Shown here: piece by piece, positions 8,028 through 13,224 of the stretch | How positions within the stretch are numbered: position 1 is the first letter of the stretch | Layout of the letters: each line of letters begins with the position of its first letter | Translations under genes and position numbers: made by a program | NCBI GenBank assembly: GCA_018828205.1 | Contig: JAHJWA010000151.1 | Coordinates: forward strand, 1 to 13,833 | Direction: 5' to 3' | Length of the DNA: 13,833 bases | Source of the DNA: Alphaproteobacteria bacterium | GTDB taxonomy: Bacteria > Pseudomonadota > Alphaproteobacteria > Sphingomonadales > Sphingomonadaceae | The notes under the pieces: generated by a model | Seen by the model: the letters and a program-made list of their open reading frames with translations, nothing else | Databases searched by the model: none | What the model was told of the DNA's origin: nothing

Positions 8028-8768
8028 TTAGCCGAGGCGCATCAGTTGCGCGCCGCTTTCGTCGATTTCGCGCGCGGTCGCGATCATCTTGCTGCGCATC
8101 GCGAACAGGCGCTGCGCGTCGATCATCTCGACCAGGACTTCGGTGGTGCTGACGTTGGACTGTTCGAGCGCGCCGACTTGAACGGTGGCGGTCTCGTCGA
8201 GCGGCAGCACGCCGCCGCCCTCGACCCGGAACAGCCCGTCGAGGCCCTTCTGAATCGGCGAACCCTGCCAGCCGGCCAGCTTGATCCGGCCGATTTCGGC
8301 AGGGGGCTGGTCGGGCACGGCGGGATCGGTGATGGTGATCGTGCCGTCGGGGGAAATCGCCGGAATACCGGTGGGCGGGATGGTGATCGGGCCGTTGTCC
8401 CCCATCACCGGGCGCCCCTCGCCATTGACCAGCAGGCCCGTCGCCGAGATCGAGAGATCACCGCGGCGGGTGTAGGCTTCGGTTCCATCCTGCGCTTGGA
8501 CCGCCATCAGAGCGTCGGTCTCGATCGCGAGATCGAGCGAACGCCCGGTCTCGATGATCTCGCCCGCCGTCATATCCGCACCGCGCACCCGGGCGGTCTG
8601 CATCGCCCGGGCCTCGTTGGGGAGGCCCTCGACGGTAACCGCGCGCGCATCGACCAGTTCGGCACGAAACCCGAGCGTATTGGCGTTCGCCATATTGCTC
8701 GCGATGACGCGCTGGCTGTCCATCGATGCTCGCATGCCCGAGAGCGCAGTGTGGATGAGACGGTCCAT
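8028..8768 (-). CDS. flgF: Proximal rod protein FlgF
   Basis: The 246-residue product has the FlgF-type N-terminus MDRLIHTALSGMRASMDSQR (1-20), then VIASNMANANTLGFRAEL. Its tail, ALEQSNVSTTEVLVEMIDAQ followed by RLFAMRSKMI, is the rod-family D0 helix. The middle contains the GDLSISATGLLVNGEGRPVM core seen in FlgF and FlgG. Position between flgE and flgG and the MDRL start favour FlgF over a second FlgG. GGAG lies 7 bases before the ATG, inside the last codons of flgE. Confidence 0.94.
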   Translation of the reverse strand: MDRLIHTALSGMRASMDSQRVIASNMANANTLGFRAELVDARAVTVEGLPNEARAMQTARVRGADMTAGEIIETGRSLDLAIETDALMAVQAQDGTEAYTRRGDLSISATGLLVNGEGRPVMGDNGPITIPPTGIPAISPDGTITITDPAVPDQPPAEIGRIKLAGWQGSPIQKGLDGLFRVEGGGVLPLDETATVQVGALEQSNVSTTEVLVEMIDAQRLFAMRSKMIATAREIDESGAQLMRLG

Positions 8769-8773
8769 TGCGA

Positions 8774-9586
8774 TCAGCTCCGCAGGTTGATGACGGTCTG
8801 CGAGATCTGGGTCGCGGTATCGATCGCCTTGGCGTTCGCCTGGAAATTGCGCTGGGCGGTGATCAGCCCGACGAGTTCCTCGGCGATGTCGACATTCGAG
8901 CGCTCGAGAGCGCCCGAAAGCAGCGAGCCATACTGGCCGGTGCCCGGCGACCCGTAGCTCGCGGTCCCGGAGAGGCTTGTGCTCTCCCAGTTCGAGGAGC
9001 CGACCCGCTTGAGACCGGTGGGAGCGATGAAGCCTGCCACAGCAACGCTGCCGATCGGTTCGACCGAACCATCGGCGTAGGACACGTTGACGACGCCATC
9101 GTTGGCCACGGTGACGCCGGCAAATTCTGCACCCGCCGAATTGGCCGGAGGAATGACCGCATCTATCAGCGCATTCGAGGTGACGTTGCCATCGGCATCG
9201 GTCGGAAAGAGCTGCAGGCGGTTGCCATTGCTATCGGCGATAGAACCGTCCCCGGCTAGAGCGAATGCGCCCTTGCGTGAGTATAACATTACATTATCAT
9301 CAGGTGAACGCGTCGCGAAAAATCCGTCACCGGTCAGGGCGAGATCGAGCCCCGATCCGGTTTGTTCTACCGATCCAAGCGCAAAATTTTGACTGACTGC
9401 TGCCACCGTCGAACCGACCCCTTGGATCAAGCGCGGATCGGTGAGCCTCGACGCGGCGACCAGCTCGGAAAATTCAGCGCGGCTGCGCTTGAACCCGTAG
9501 GTCTCCGAGTTGGCAATGTTGTGCGAGATCACGCCAAGCGAGGTCTGCGCGTTTTTCATGCCGTTGAGAGAGGTATAGAAGGACAT
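8774..9586 (-). CDS. flgE: Flagellar hook protein FlgE, short form
   Basis: The 270-residue product starts at the ATG at 9586, which overlaps the flgD stop by one base (TGATG) and has GGAG 7 bases upstream. A TTG one codon earlier is in frame but less likely. The N-terminus MSFYTSLNGMKNAQTSLGVI (1-20) followed by SHNIANSETYGFKRSRAEF is typical FlgE. GSGLDLALTGDGFF and LYSRKGAFAL match the conserved D1 core, and ALERSNVDIAEELVGLITAQ followed by RNFQANAKAI matches the C-terminus. It is about 130 residues shorter than E. coli FlgE (402), and the missing part corresponds to the variable outer domains. Position after flgD and before flgF supports the assignment. A stretch at about 9275-9420 uses AT-rich codons, including TTA, unlike its neighbours. 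Confidence 0.87.
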   Translation of the reverse strand: MSFYTSLNGMKNAQTSLGVISHNIANSETYGFKRSRAEFSELVAASRLTDPRLIQGVGSTVAAVSQNFALGSVEQTGSGLDLALTGDGFFATRSPDDNVMLYSRKGAFALAGDGSIADSNGNRLQLFPTDADGNVTSNALIDAVIPPANSAGAEFAGVTVANDGVVNVSYADGSVEPIGSVAVAGFIAPTGLKRVGSSNWESTSLSGTASYGSPGTGQYGSLLSGALERSNVDIAEELVGLITAQRNFQANAKAIDTATQISQTVINLRS

Positions 9587-9876
9587 CAATTTTCTCCGTT
9601 GCGAAGGTCTGAGGCGGACTCGGTCGAGACGATCAGCTGATCGAGCTTCTCGGCAATCCGTTCGAGCATGGAATTGGTCTCGGCGACCCCGGCGAGCGAG
9701 GAGAACTGCGCCATCTGGGCAAGCATCTCCTTGTTATCGACCGGGTCCATCGGGTCCTGCTGCTGCATCTGGACGGTGAGGAGGCGAAGGAAATCCCCCT
9801 GCCCCAACTGGTCCATGCCGCGGCCGGCGACCGGTGCGTTGGACGCAGCCGGCTGATTGGTGACTGCTGTGATCAT
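9586..9876 (-). CDS. flgD: Hook-capping protein FlgD, minimal form
   Basis: At 96 residues the product contains only the conserved N-terminal FlgD region: QLGQGDFLRLLTVQMQQQDP (23-42), then MDPVDNKEMLAQMAQFSSLAGV, ending in a short coiled-coil-like helix. The family hallmark is the DFL..L..QM..QDP..P.DN..M..Q.AQFS pattern, which is fully present. The C-terminal Tudor/Ig-like (FlgD_ig) domains of the usual 220-230-residue protein are absent. No frameshifted remainder is seen, because the stop at 9586-9588 overlaps the flgE start. The ATG overlaps the flgC stop by four bases (ATGA), and GAGGA precedes it. It should cap the growing hook, if the missing domains are dispensable. Confidence 0.88.
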   Translation of the reverse strand: MITAVTNQPAASNAPVAGRGMDQLGQGDFLRLLTVQMQQQDPMDPVDNKEMLAQMAQFSSLAGVAETNSMLERIAEKLDQLIVSTESASDLRNGEN

Positions 9877-10277
9877 TTCATCCTCATCGTTTCGAGCATC
9901 AATTGCTTGGCGGTCGAGAGCGCCTCGACCATGTTGCGGTACTGGCGGGATGCCTCGAGCATCTCGACCATCTCGGCGTTCTCATCGACCGGGGCCTCCC
10001 AGACGTCGCCATTCTCGTCGGCGAGCGGATGACCGGGATCGTGCCGGCGGATCGGAGCGACATCCTCGCGCACCACGCCGTCGACGCGGACCGAGGACAA
10101 GCCGCTGGCGCGGTCGAGTTCCTGCGCGAAGACGGTGCGCATCGGGCGGTAGGCAGCCTCCTCGCTGCCCGCGACCGACCCGGCATTGGCCAGGTTCGAC
10201 GCCGCGGTGTTCATCCGCACGAGCTGCGCGGACATGGCGCGGTGGCCCACTTCGAAGAGCGATGTCGGTCCGGCCAT
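9873..10277 (-). CDS. flgC: Proximal rod protein FlgC
   Basis: The 134-residue product has the expected FlgC length. The N-terminal motif GHRAMSAQLVRMNTAASNLA (11-30) followed by NAGSVAGSEEAAYRPMRTVF shows the insertion typical of FlgC after the NLAN box. The sequence HDPGHPLADENGDVWEAPVD (about 79-98), then ENAEMVEMLEASRQYRNMVE, is diagnostic of the family. It begins two bases after the flgB stop, with AGGGG upstream. Confidence 0.96.
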   Translation of the reverse strand: MAGPTSLFEVGHRAMSAQLVRMNTAASNLANAGSVAGSEEAAYRPMRTVFAQELDRASGLSSVRVDGVVREDVAPIRRHDPGHPLADENGDVWEAPVDENAEMVEMLEASRQYRNMVEALSTAKQLMLETMRMK

Positions 10278-10279
10278 GG

Positions 10280-10627
10280 TTATTCACCCCTGATCGCGCG
10301 GGTGAGGCTTTCGACCCGTCCGCGCAGGAAGCCGAGCGTTGCCGAATAGGCGACCGCATTCTCGGCGAAGGCGGCCTGTTCGGTCGACATCTCGACGGTG
10401 TTGCCGTCGAGGCTGGCCATGGTGGGAATGCGATAGCTTGCCGCCGAACTCGCCGCGCGCTCGCTGTCGACGCCGCCCAGCCGCGCTTCGAGCGCCGCCG
10501 CGAAGTCGATATCGCGCGCCTTGTAATTGGGTGTCGCGGCGTTCGCGATATTCGAACCGAGCACGCCCATGCGCTGCGACCGGATTTCGAGCGCTGCACC
10601 GTGAATGCCGAACAAACCTTCGCTCAT
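10280..10627 (-). CDS. flgB: Proximal rod protein FlgB
   Basis: The 115-residue product matches FlgB: GIHGAALEIRSQRMGVLGSN (7-26), then IANAATPNYKARDIDFAAAL near the N-terminus, and NTVEMSTEQAAFAENAVAYS before the C-terminal helix with RVESLTRAIRG. It is the first gene of the operon, with a strong GGAGG 5 bases before the ATG and a consensus sigma-54 promoter just upstream at 10661-10676. Confidence 0.95.
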   Translation of the reverse strand: MSEGLFGIHGAALEIRSQRMGVLGSNIANAATPNYKARDIDFAAALEARLGGVDSERAASSAASYRIPTMASLDGNTVEMSTEQAAFAENAVAYSATLGFLRGRVESLTRAIRGE

Positions 10628-10660
10628 GAGAGCCTCCGCAAAAAATTACAGAAACGGTTT

Positions 10661-10676
10661 AGCAAGGGGCGTGCCA
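10661..10676 (-). promoter_or_regulatory. Sigma-54 promoter of the flgB-motB operon
   Basis: Read on the minus strand the sequence is TGGCACGCCCCTTGCT, matching the TGGCAC-N5-TTGC(A/T) consensus. The -24 GG (10675-10674) and -12 GC (10663-10662) are exactly 10 bases apart. The predicted transcript start is near 10650, giving a leader of about 23 bases that includes the GGAGG of flgB. Sigma-54 control of rod and hook genes is established in Caulobacter and many other flagellates. Confidence 0.88.
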
Positions 10677-10707
10677 AACACGGGCAGGCCCACCGAATCC
10701 GGGGAAT

Positions 10708-10745
10708 GCGGCAAACTGCGGCAAGCTTCTGCCGGAAGGCGGCAA
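10708..10745. promoter_or_regulatory. Helically phased CGGCA half-site cluster, candidate enhancer
   Basis: Three GCGGCAA copies start at 10708, 10718 and 10739, and an inverted TGCCG lies at 10730. Counting the five-base core, half-sites start at 10709, 10719, 10730 (inverted) and 10740, with steps of 10, 11 and 10 bases, all on one DNA face. CGGCA-N6-TGCCG (10719-10734) forms a perfect short palindrome. The cluster lies about 59 to 94 bases upstream of the predicted flgB start, a usual place for a sigma-54 activator. FlbD is the natural candidate, but this is inference. Confidence 0.55.
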
Positions 10746-10760
10746 AGTTATTCCCGGGGG

Positions 10761-10787
10761 TAAAGCGGACCTCCGACCGGTCGTTCT
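10761..10787 (+). promoter_or_regulatory. Possible sigma-28-like promoter for the channel-pair operon
   Basis: TAAA at 10761-10764 is followed after 15 bases by GTCGTTCT at 10780-10787. The enteric FliA consensus is TAAA-N15-GCCGATAA, so the spacing is right and the -10 matches partly. A similar element precedes flgM. The predicted start near 10794 would favour the ATG at 10812 over the one at 10791. The match is weak enough to arise by chance. Confidence 0.35.
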
Positions 10788-10811
10788 GCGATGCAAGGAG
10801 TTGTGAAACCA

Positions 10812-11468
10812 ATGCTGGAAAACTGGATCGATCCCGTCGCGATCGGCATCGTCTTCATGGGTACCGTCGCGGCCACGCTGCTGCGTTGCGGCCTTGCCGA
10901 TATGCGGATCGCCCTGGCCGCTCTGCGCGGGATGTTCGGGCCCGCCTTCGACGTTTCCAGGGCCAAGGCCGAACTCTCGAAACAGATCCGTGAGATCGCC
11001 GACGATGGCTTCATCCGCGCGGAACCGCATCATTTCGGCGATGTGGAATTCGACAGCATCACCGATATCATGATCGGTCAGCGCTCGGTCGAATCGATCC
11101 ATGGCGCGCATCGACAGTACAAGCAGACCCGTCTCGACACCGCGCAACGCGCCTCGCGGACATTCGAAAGCGCCGCCGAGCTCGCTCCGGTGCTTGGGCT
11201 CGCGGGCACGCTGTTCGCGCTCGGACAGGCGCCGGGCGCCACATCCCAGAGTGGCGGCCTCGTCGATGCTATCGCGATGGCGGTCGTCACCACGCTCTAC
11301 GGCCTGGTGGCCGCCAATTTTCTGTTCGCTCCGATTGCCGCCGCCATCGCCCGCCGCTCGCGGCAGGAGGAACGAGACCGTGACGAGGTGCTCGAATGGC
11401 TCGCCGAGGGCGTTCGCAAGGCCGGCAGCGGGTTGCAGGGCGCTGGCCACTCGCAGGTGGCGGCATGA
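10812..11468 (+). CDS. MotA/TolQ/ExbB-family proton-channel protein next to flagellar genes
   Basis: The 218-residue product has three likely membrane spans (about 8-28, 123-140 and 152-180) and a roughly 90-residue cytoplasmic loop, the topology of ExbB/TolQ rather than four-span MotA. Span two reads ELAPVLGLAGTLFALG (123-138). Pro126 sits where MotA has Pro173, and GLAGT (129-133) mirrors the ExbB/TolQ GLxGT with its channel threonine. Span three has TTLYGLVAANFLFAP (160-174), with a TT pair and Pro174 as in MotA Pro222. A charged helix, RRSRQEERDRDEVLEWLAEG, follows. GGAG lies 11 bases before the chosen ATG. An in-frame ATG at 10791 lacks one. The stop overlaps the next start by four bases. 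The family call is firm and the specific job is unknown. Confidence 0.8.
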   Translation: MLENWIDPVAIGIVFMGTVAATLLRCGLADMRIALAALRGMFGPAFDVSRAKAELSKQIREIADDGFIRAEPHHFGDVEFDSITDIMIGQRSVESIHGAHRQYKQTRLDTAQRASRTFESAAELAPVLGLAGTLFALGQAPGATSQSGGLVDAIAMAVVTTLYGLVAANFLFAPIAAAIARRSRQEERDRDEVLEWLAEGVRKAGSGLQGAGHSQVAA

Positions 11469-11911
11469 TCCTGCGCCTCGGAACGGGCTGGCAGACCATC
11501 ACCGCGGATCTCGCGCTGATCCTGTTCCTCATCACGGCTCAGGCGAGCCGCGATACGCCAGCGGCGCCGGAGCGAGCCGAGCCCAGCGCAGCGACTGTCG
11601 CGGGCGCCAATGGCGCAGGCCTGGCGATCTATCGCCCCGGGCCGGGGACGGATCTCGGCGAATGGCTCGAAACGACGCTGACCGACGACCGACAGGGGGC
11701 GACTGTGCTCATCCGTTACCCCGCGGGAGGACGCGATGCCGCGATCAGCGGGGGCTCCGACCTGCTCGATCAAATAGAAGACGGGGGTACGACGGCCCGG
11801 CTCATACTCGAACCGGGGCCACGCGCGGAAAGCATGGTGCTCGTCGGTTACGAAGGCGATCCCGCCAAAGACACGGTCCTTGCTGGCACAATCCTTGCTG
11901 GGGGTAACTAA
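11465..11911 (+). CDS. Small single-span partner of the channel protein (ExbD/TolR/MotB-like N-terminus)
   Basis: The 148-residue product starts at the ATG at 11465 inside an ATGA overlap with the upstream channel gene. A longer in-frame start at 11396 would lie inside that gene. Residues 11-27 form one membrane span, TITADLALILFLITAQA, with Asp15 placed as in the ExbD, TolR and MotB spans (D-x-x-L-x-L-x-x-x-I). About 120 residues follow, presumably periplasmic: an Ala/Pro-rich linker (28-50), then a domain with TVLIRYPAGGRDAAISGGSD and RLILEPGPRAESMVLVGYEG. I see no OmpA peptidoglycan signature (GHTD, NWSLSAxRA), and an ExbD-type fold is only possible. The intramembrane Asp and coupling to the channel gene are the basis for the call. 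The flgA promoter lies in its last codons. Confidence 0.62.
   Translation: MILRLGTGWQTITADLALILFLITAQASRDTPAAPERAEPSAATVAGANGAGLAIYRPGPGTDLGEWLETTLTDDRQGATVLIRYPAGGRDAAISGGSDLLDQIEDGGTTARLILEPGPRAESMVLVGYEGDPAKDTVLAGTILAGGN
11884..11899 (+). promoter_or_regulatory. Sigma-54 promoter of flgA
   Basis: TGGCACAATCCTTGCT matches the consensus with GG (11885-11886) and GC (11897-11898) exactly 10 bases apart. The predicted start is near 11910, 26 bases before the flgA ATG. The site is inside the last codons of the preceding gene, so flgA can be transcribed independently of the channel pair. Confidence 0.85.
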
Positions 11912-11935
11912 ACCTCTCACGACCAAGGATACGCC

Positions 11936-12448
11936 ATGCGCCAGTTTGTTGCTCTCGGATTGATCGGCTCCGCCCTGTTCGCCACGGCCGCGGTCGCAGC
12001 AACCACCGATCTCGACATGATCGACCGCGCGGTGGTCGATTTCACCGGTTCGCAGATCGGCCAGCCGGGCGGTGCGCGCTTGCCCGTCGATCGCCGGCTC
12101 AAGCTTTCTCCCTGCCGCACCCCACTCGACCTGTCGTGGTTCGGACGCGACCAGCGCTCGGTCCAGGTCGCCTGCCCCACCGCTGGCTGGAAGATCTATG
12201 TCGCGGTCGATGGCGGCGCCGTGGGCAGTTCGCGCGGGGCGCCCGCGGCCAGCGAACCGCTGGTTCGCCGCGGCGAAAACGTCAGCATCCTCGTGCGCGG
12301 CAAGGGCTTTACCCTGACCCGTCAGGGCGAAGCGGCGGAGGACGGCGCGCAAGGCGAGTGGATTCAGGTGCGCGCCGACGGCAAGCGATCCGATACGCTG
12401 CGCGCGATGGTGATCCGCCCCGGCCAGGTCGGCATCCAATTGCCCTGA
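11936..12448 (+). CDS. flgA: P-ring assembly chaperone FlgA
   Basis: The 170-residue periplasmic protein helps FlgI polymerise into the P ring. The N-terminus is a Sec signal peptide (residues 1 to about 21, ending AVAA). The sequence KLSPC (56-60) and VQVAC (76-80) supply the two cysteines commonly conserved in FlgA. The C-terminal SAF-type domain begins near PLVRRGENVSILVRGKGFTL (108-127), continues with GEWIQVRADGKRSDT, and closes with AMVIRPGQVGIQL, all family signatures. It is shorter than E. coli FlgA (219), as is common in alphaproteobacteria. AAGGA lies 6 bases before the ATG. Confidence 0.94.
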   Translation: MRQFVALGLIGSALFATAAVAATTDLDMIDRAVVDFTGSQIGQPGGARLPVDRRLKLSPCRTPLDLSWFGRDQRSVQVACPTAGWKIYVAVDGGAVGSSRGAPAASEPLVRRGENVSILVRGKGFTLTRQGEAAEDGAQGEWIQVRADGKRSDTLRAMVIRPGQVGIQLP

Positions 12449-12450
12449 CA

Positions 12451-12465
12451 GGCACAATTTGTTGC
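12451..12465 (+). promoter_or_regulatory. Near-consensus sigma-54-like element with an 11-base spacer, upstream of flgM
   Basis: The sequence AGGCACAATTTGTTGC resembles the flgA promoter (TGGCACAATCCTTGC), but GG (12451-12452) and GC (12464-12465) are 11 rather than 10 bases apart. Sigma-54 is strict about this spacing, so activity is doubtful. It may be a decayed copy or chance. Confidence 0.25.
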
Positions 12466-12472
12466 CGCGCCG

Positions 12473-12499
12473 TTAAAGCCGCGCGGCATCCGCCGTTCT
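12473..12499 (+). promoter_or_regulatory. Possible sigma-28 (FliA) promoter of flgM
   Basis: TTAAAGCC (12473-12480), then 11 bases, then GCCGTTCT (12492-12499) resembles TAAAGTTT-N11-GCCGATAA. Counted from TAAA the spacer is 14 instead of 15. The predicted start near 12506 leaves a leader of about 22 bases with GGAG. Autoregulation of flgM by sigma-28 is known in enterics, so the context fits, but the match is partial. Confidence 0.4.
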
Positions 12500-12528
12500 A
12501 CATATCGACCAGATAGTGGAGCGAAACG

Positions 12529-12813
12529 ATGCGGATTGTCGGATTGCCGGAAATTGCGGGAGCGGTGCAGCGCGCGAGCGCGGCCGTTGCGCCCGCGCAG
12601 CGGATTTCTGCGTCGCAGAAATCGGCGGCCCAGACGCGCGAATCCGAAGCTCCGGTCTCGACCGCACGGGTCACGGCAGGCGATCGGCCCGTGGATCACG
12701 ACCGCGTCGCCGAGATCCGCAAGGCTCTGCAAGACAACCGCTACCCTATTATTCCCACCGAAATCGCCGATGCGATCATCGCCGCCGGCCTCTACGGGAC
12801 GATCAGCAAATGA
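12529..12813 (+). CDS. flgM: Anti-sigma-28 factor FlgM
   Basis: The 94-residue product has a disordered, Ala/Ser/Gln-rich N-terminal half and a C-terminal FlgM region, VDHDRVAEIRKALQDNRYPI (55-74), then IPTEIADAIIAAGLY. This matches the VxxxRVxxIRxAIxxGxYxIxxxxIAxxLL pattern of the sigma-28-binding domain. FlgM holds FliA inactive until the hook is complete and is then exported through the flagellar channel. GGAG lies 7 bases before the ATG. Its stop overlaps the flgN start by four bases (ATGA). Its presence implies the genome encodes FliA. Confidence 0.88.
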   Translation: MRIVGLPEIAGAVQRASAAVAPAQRISASQKSAAQTRESEAPVSTARVTAGDRPVDHDRVAEIRKALQDNRYPIIPTEIADAIIAAGLYGTISK

Positions 12814-13145
12814 CCCTGACCTCAAGCCCGATTGCCACGCTCCGGCAAATGGTTGCCCTGCTCGAAGGCGAACGGCAGGCTCTTGCCGCCCTCGACCTTG
12901 ACGGGATCGTGCGGTCGACCTCCGGCAAGCTCGATCTGTGCGCGAAGCTCGAAGCGGTCGAACGCGACCAGCTCGACGAGGAATGCCTCGGCGCGCTCGA
13001 TGCGGTCCGCCGCCTCAACGAGATCAACCGCCGCCTGCGCAATCTGATCGCCTCCAACGTTCAGAACCGGCTCGGCACGCTGACCAACACCGGCGACGCC
13101 TACACCGCGCTGCCGCGCCGGAGCGGGGGCGTGGCGCTCGCCTGA
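12810..13145 (+). CDS. flgN: FlgN-like export chaperone for FlgK and FlgL
   Basis: The 111-residue, mostly alpha-helical protein begins at the ATG inside the flgM stop overlap. The frame is open upstream to 12516, but that part runs through flgM in another frame. Sequence such as TLRQMVALLEGERQALAALD (10-29), followed by DGIVRSTSGKLDLCAKLEAV, shows the FlgN pattern of a helix, a variable acidic turn and a KxxLxxxLE-like helix. RRLNEINRRLRNLIASNVQN follows, where FlgN carries its NxxNxxLI motif. Position directly after flgM matches the flgMN pair in many bacteria. FlgN sequences diverge strongly, so the call rests on both context and pattern. Confidence 0.8.
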   Translation: MTLTSSPIATLRQMVALLEGERQALAALDLDGIVRSTSGKLDLCAKLEAVERDQLDEECLGALDAVRRLNEINRRLRNLIASNVQNRLGTLTNTGDAYTALPRRSGGVALA

Positions 13146-13177
13146 CGCCTGACGCGGCCCGGCCAGCCGATCAGGTT

Positions 13178-13193
13178 TGGCACAGACCTTGCT
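13178..13193 (+). promoter_or_regulatory. Sigma-54 promoter of the lytic transglycosylase gene
   Basis: TGGCACAGACCTTGCT matches the consensus with GG (13179-13180) and GC (13191-13192) exactly 10 bases apart. The predicted start is near 13204, about 21 bases before the GTG start. It is almost identical in form to the flgB and flgA promoters, which places the gene in the same regulon. Confidence 0.85.
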
Positions 13194-13198
13194 GAACA

Positions 13199-13218
13199 TC
13201 CGGGAAGGCAATCCCGGA
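13199..13218 (+). other. Inverted repeat overlapping the transglycosylase ribosome binding site
   Basis: TCCGGGA (13199-13205) and TCCCGGA (13212-13218) form a perfect 7-base stem with a 6-base loop. The 3' arm overlaps GGAGG (13216-13220), the Shine-Dalgarno of the gene starting at 13225. A transcript starting at the predicted sigma-54 start (about 13204) would lack most of the 5' arm, while a read-through transcript from flgN would contain both arms. Confidence 0.5.
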
Positions 13219-13224
13219 GGTTCC

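Noticed and set aside
10791..10811. Earlier ATG for the channel gene
   Set aside because: It has no Shine-Dalgarno, while GGAG lies between it and the ATG at 10812. It remains a possible alternative.
11297..12457. 386-codon minus-strand frame opposite the channel partner and flgA
   Set aside because: It overlaps convincing genes on the other strand (flgA with signal peptide and SAF domain). It is a shadow frame of high-GC codon bias.
13139..13155. Tandem CTGACGC repeat after flgN
   Set aside because: Only two short copies, with no stem or T-run. Too small to call a repeat element or terminator.
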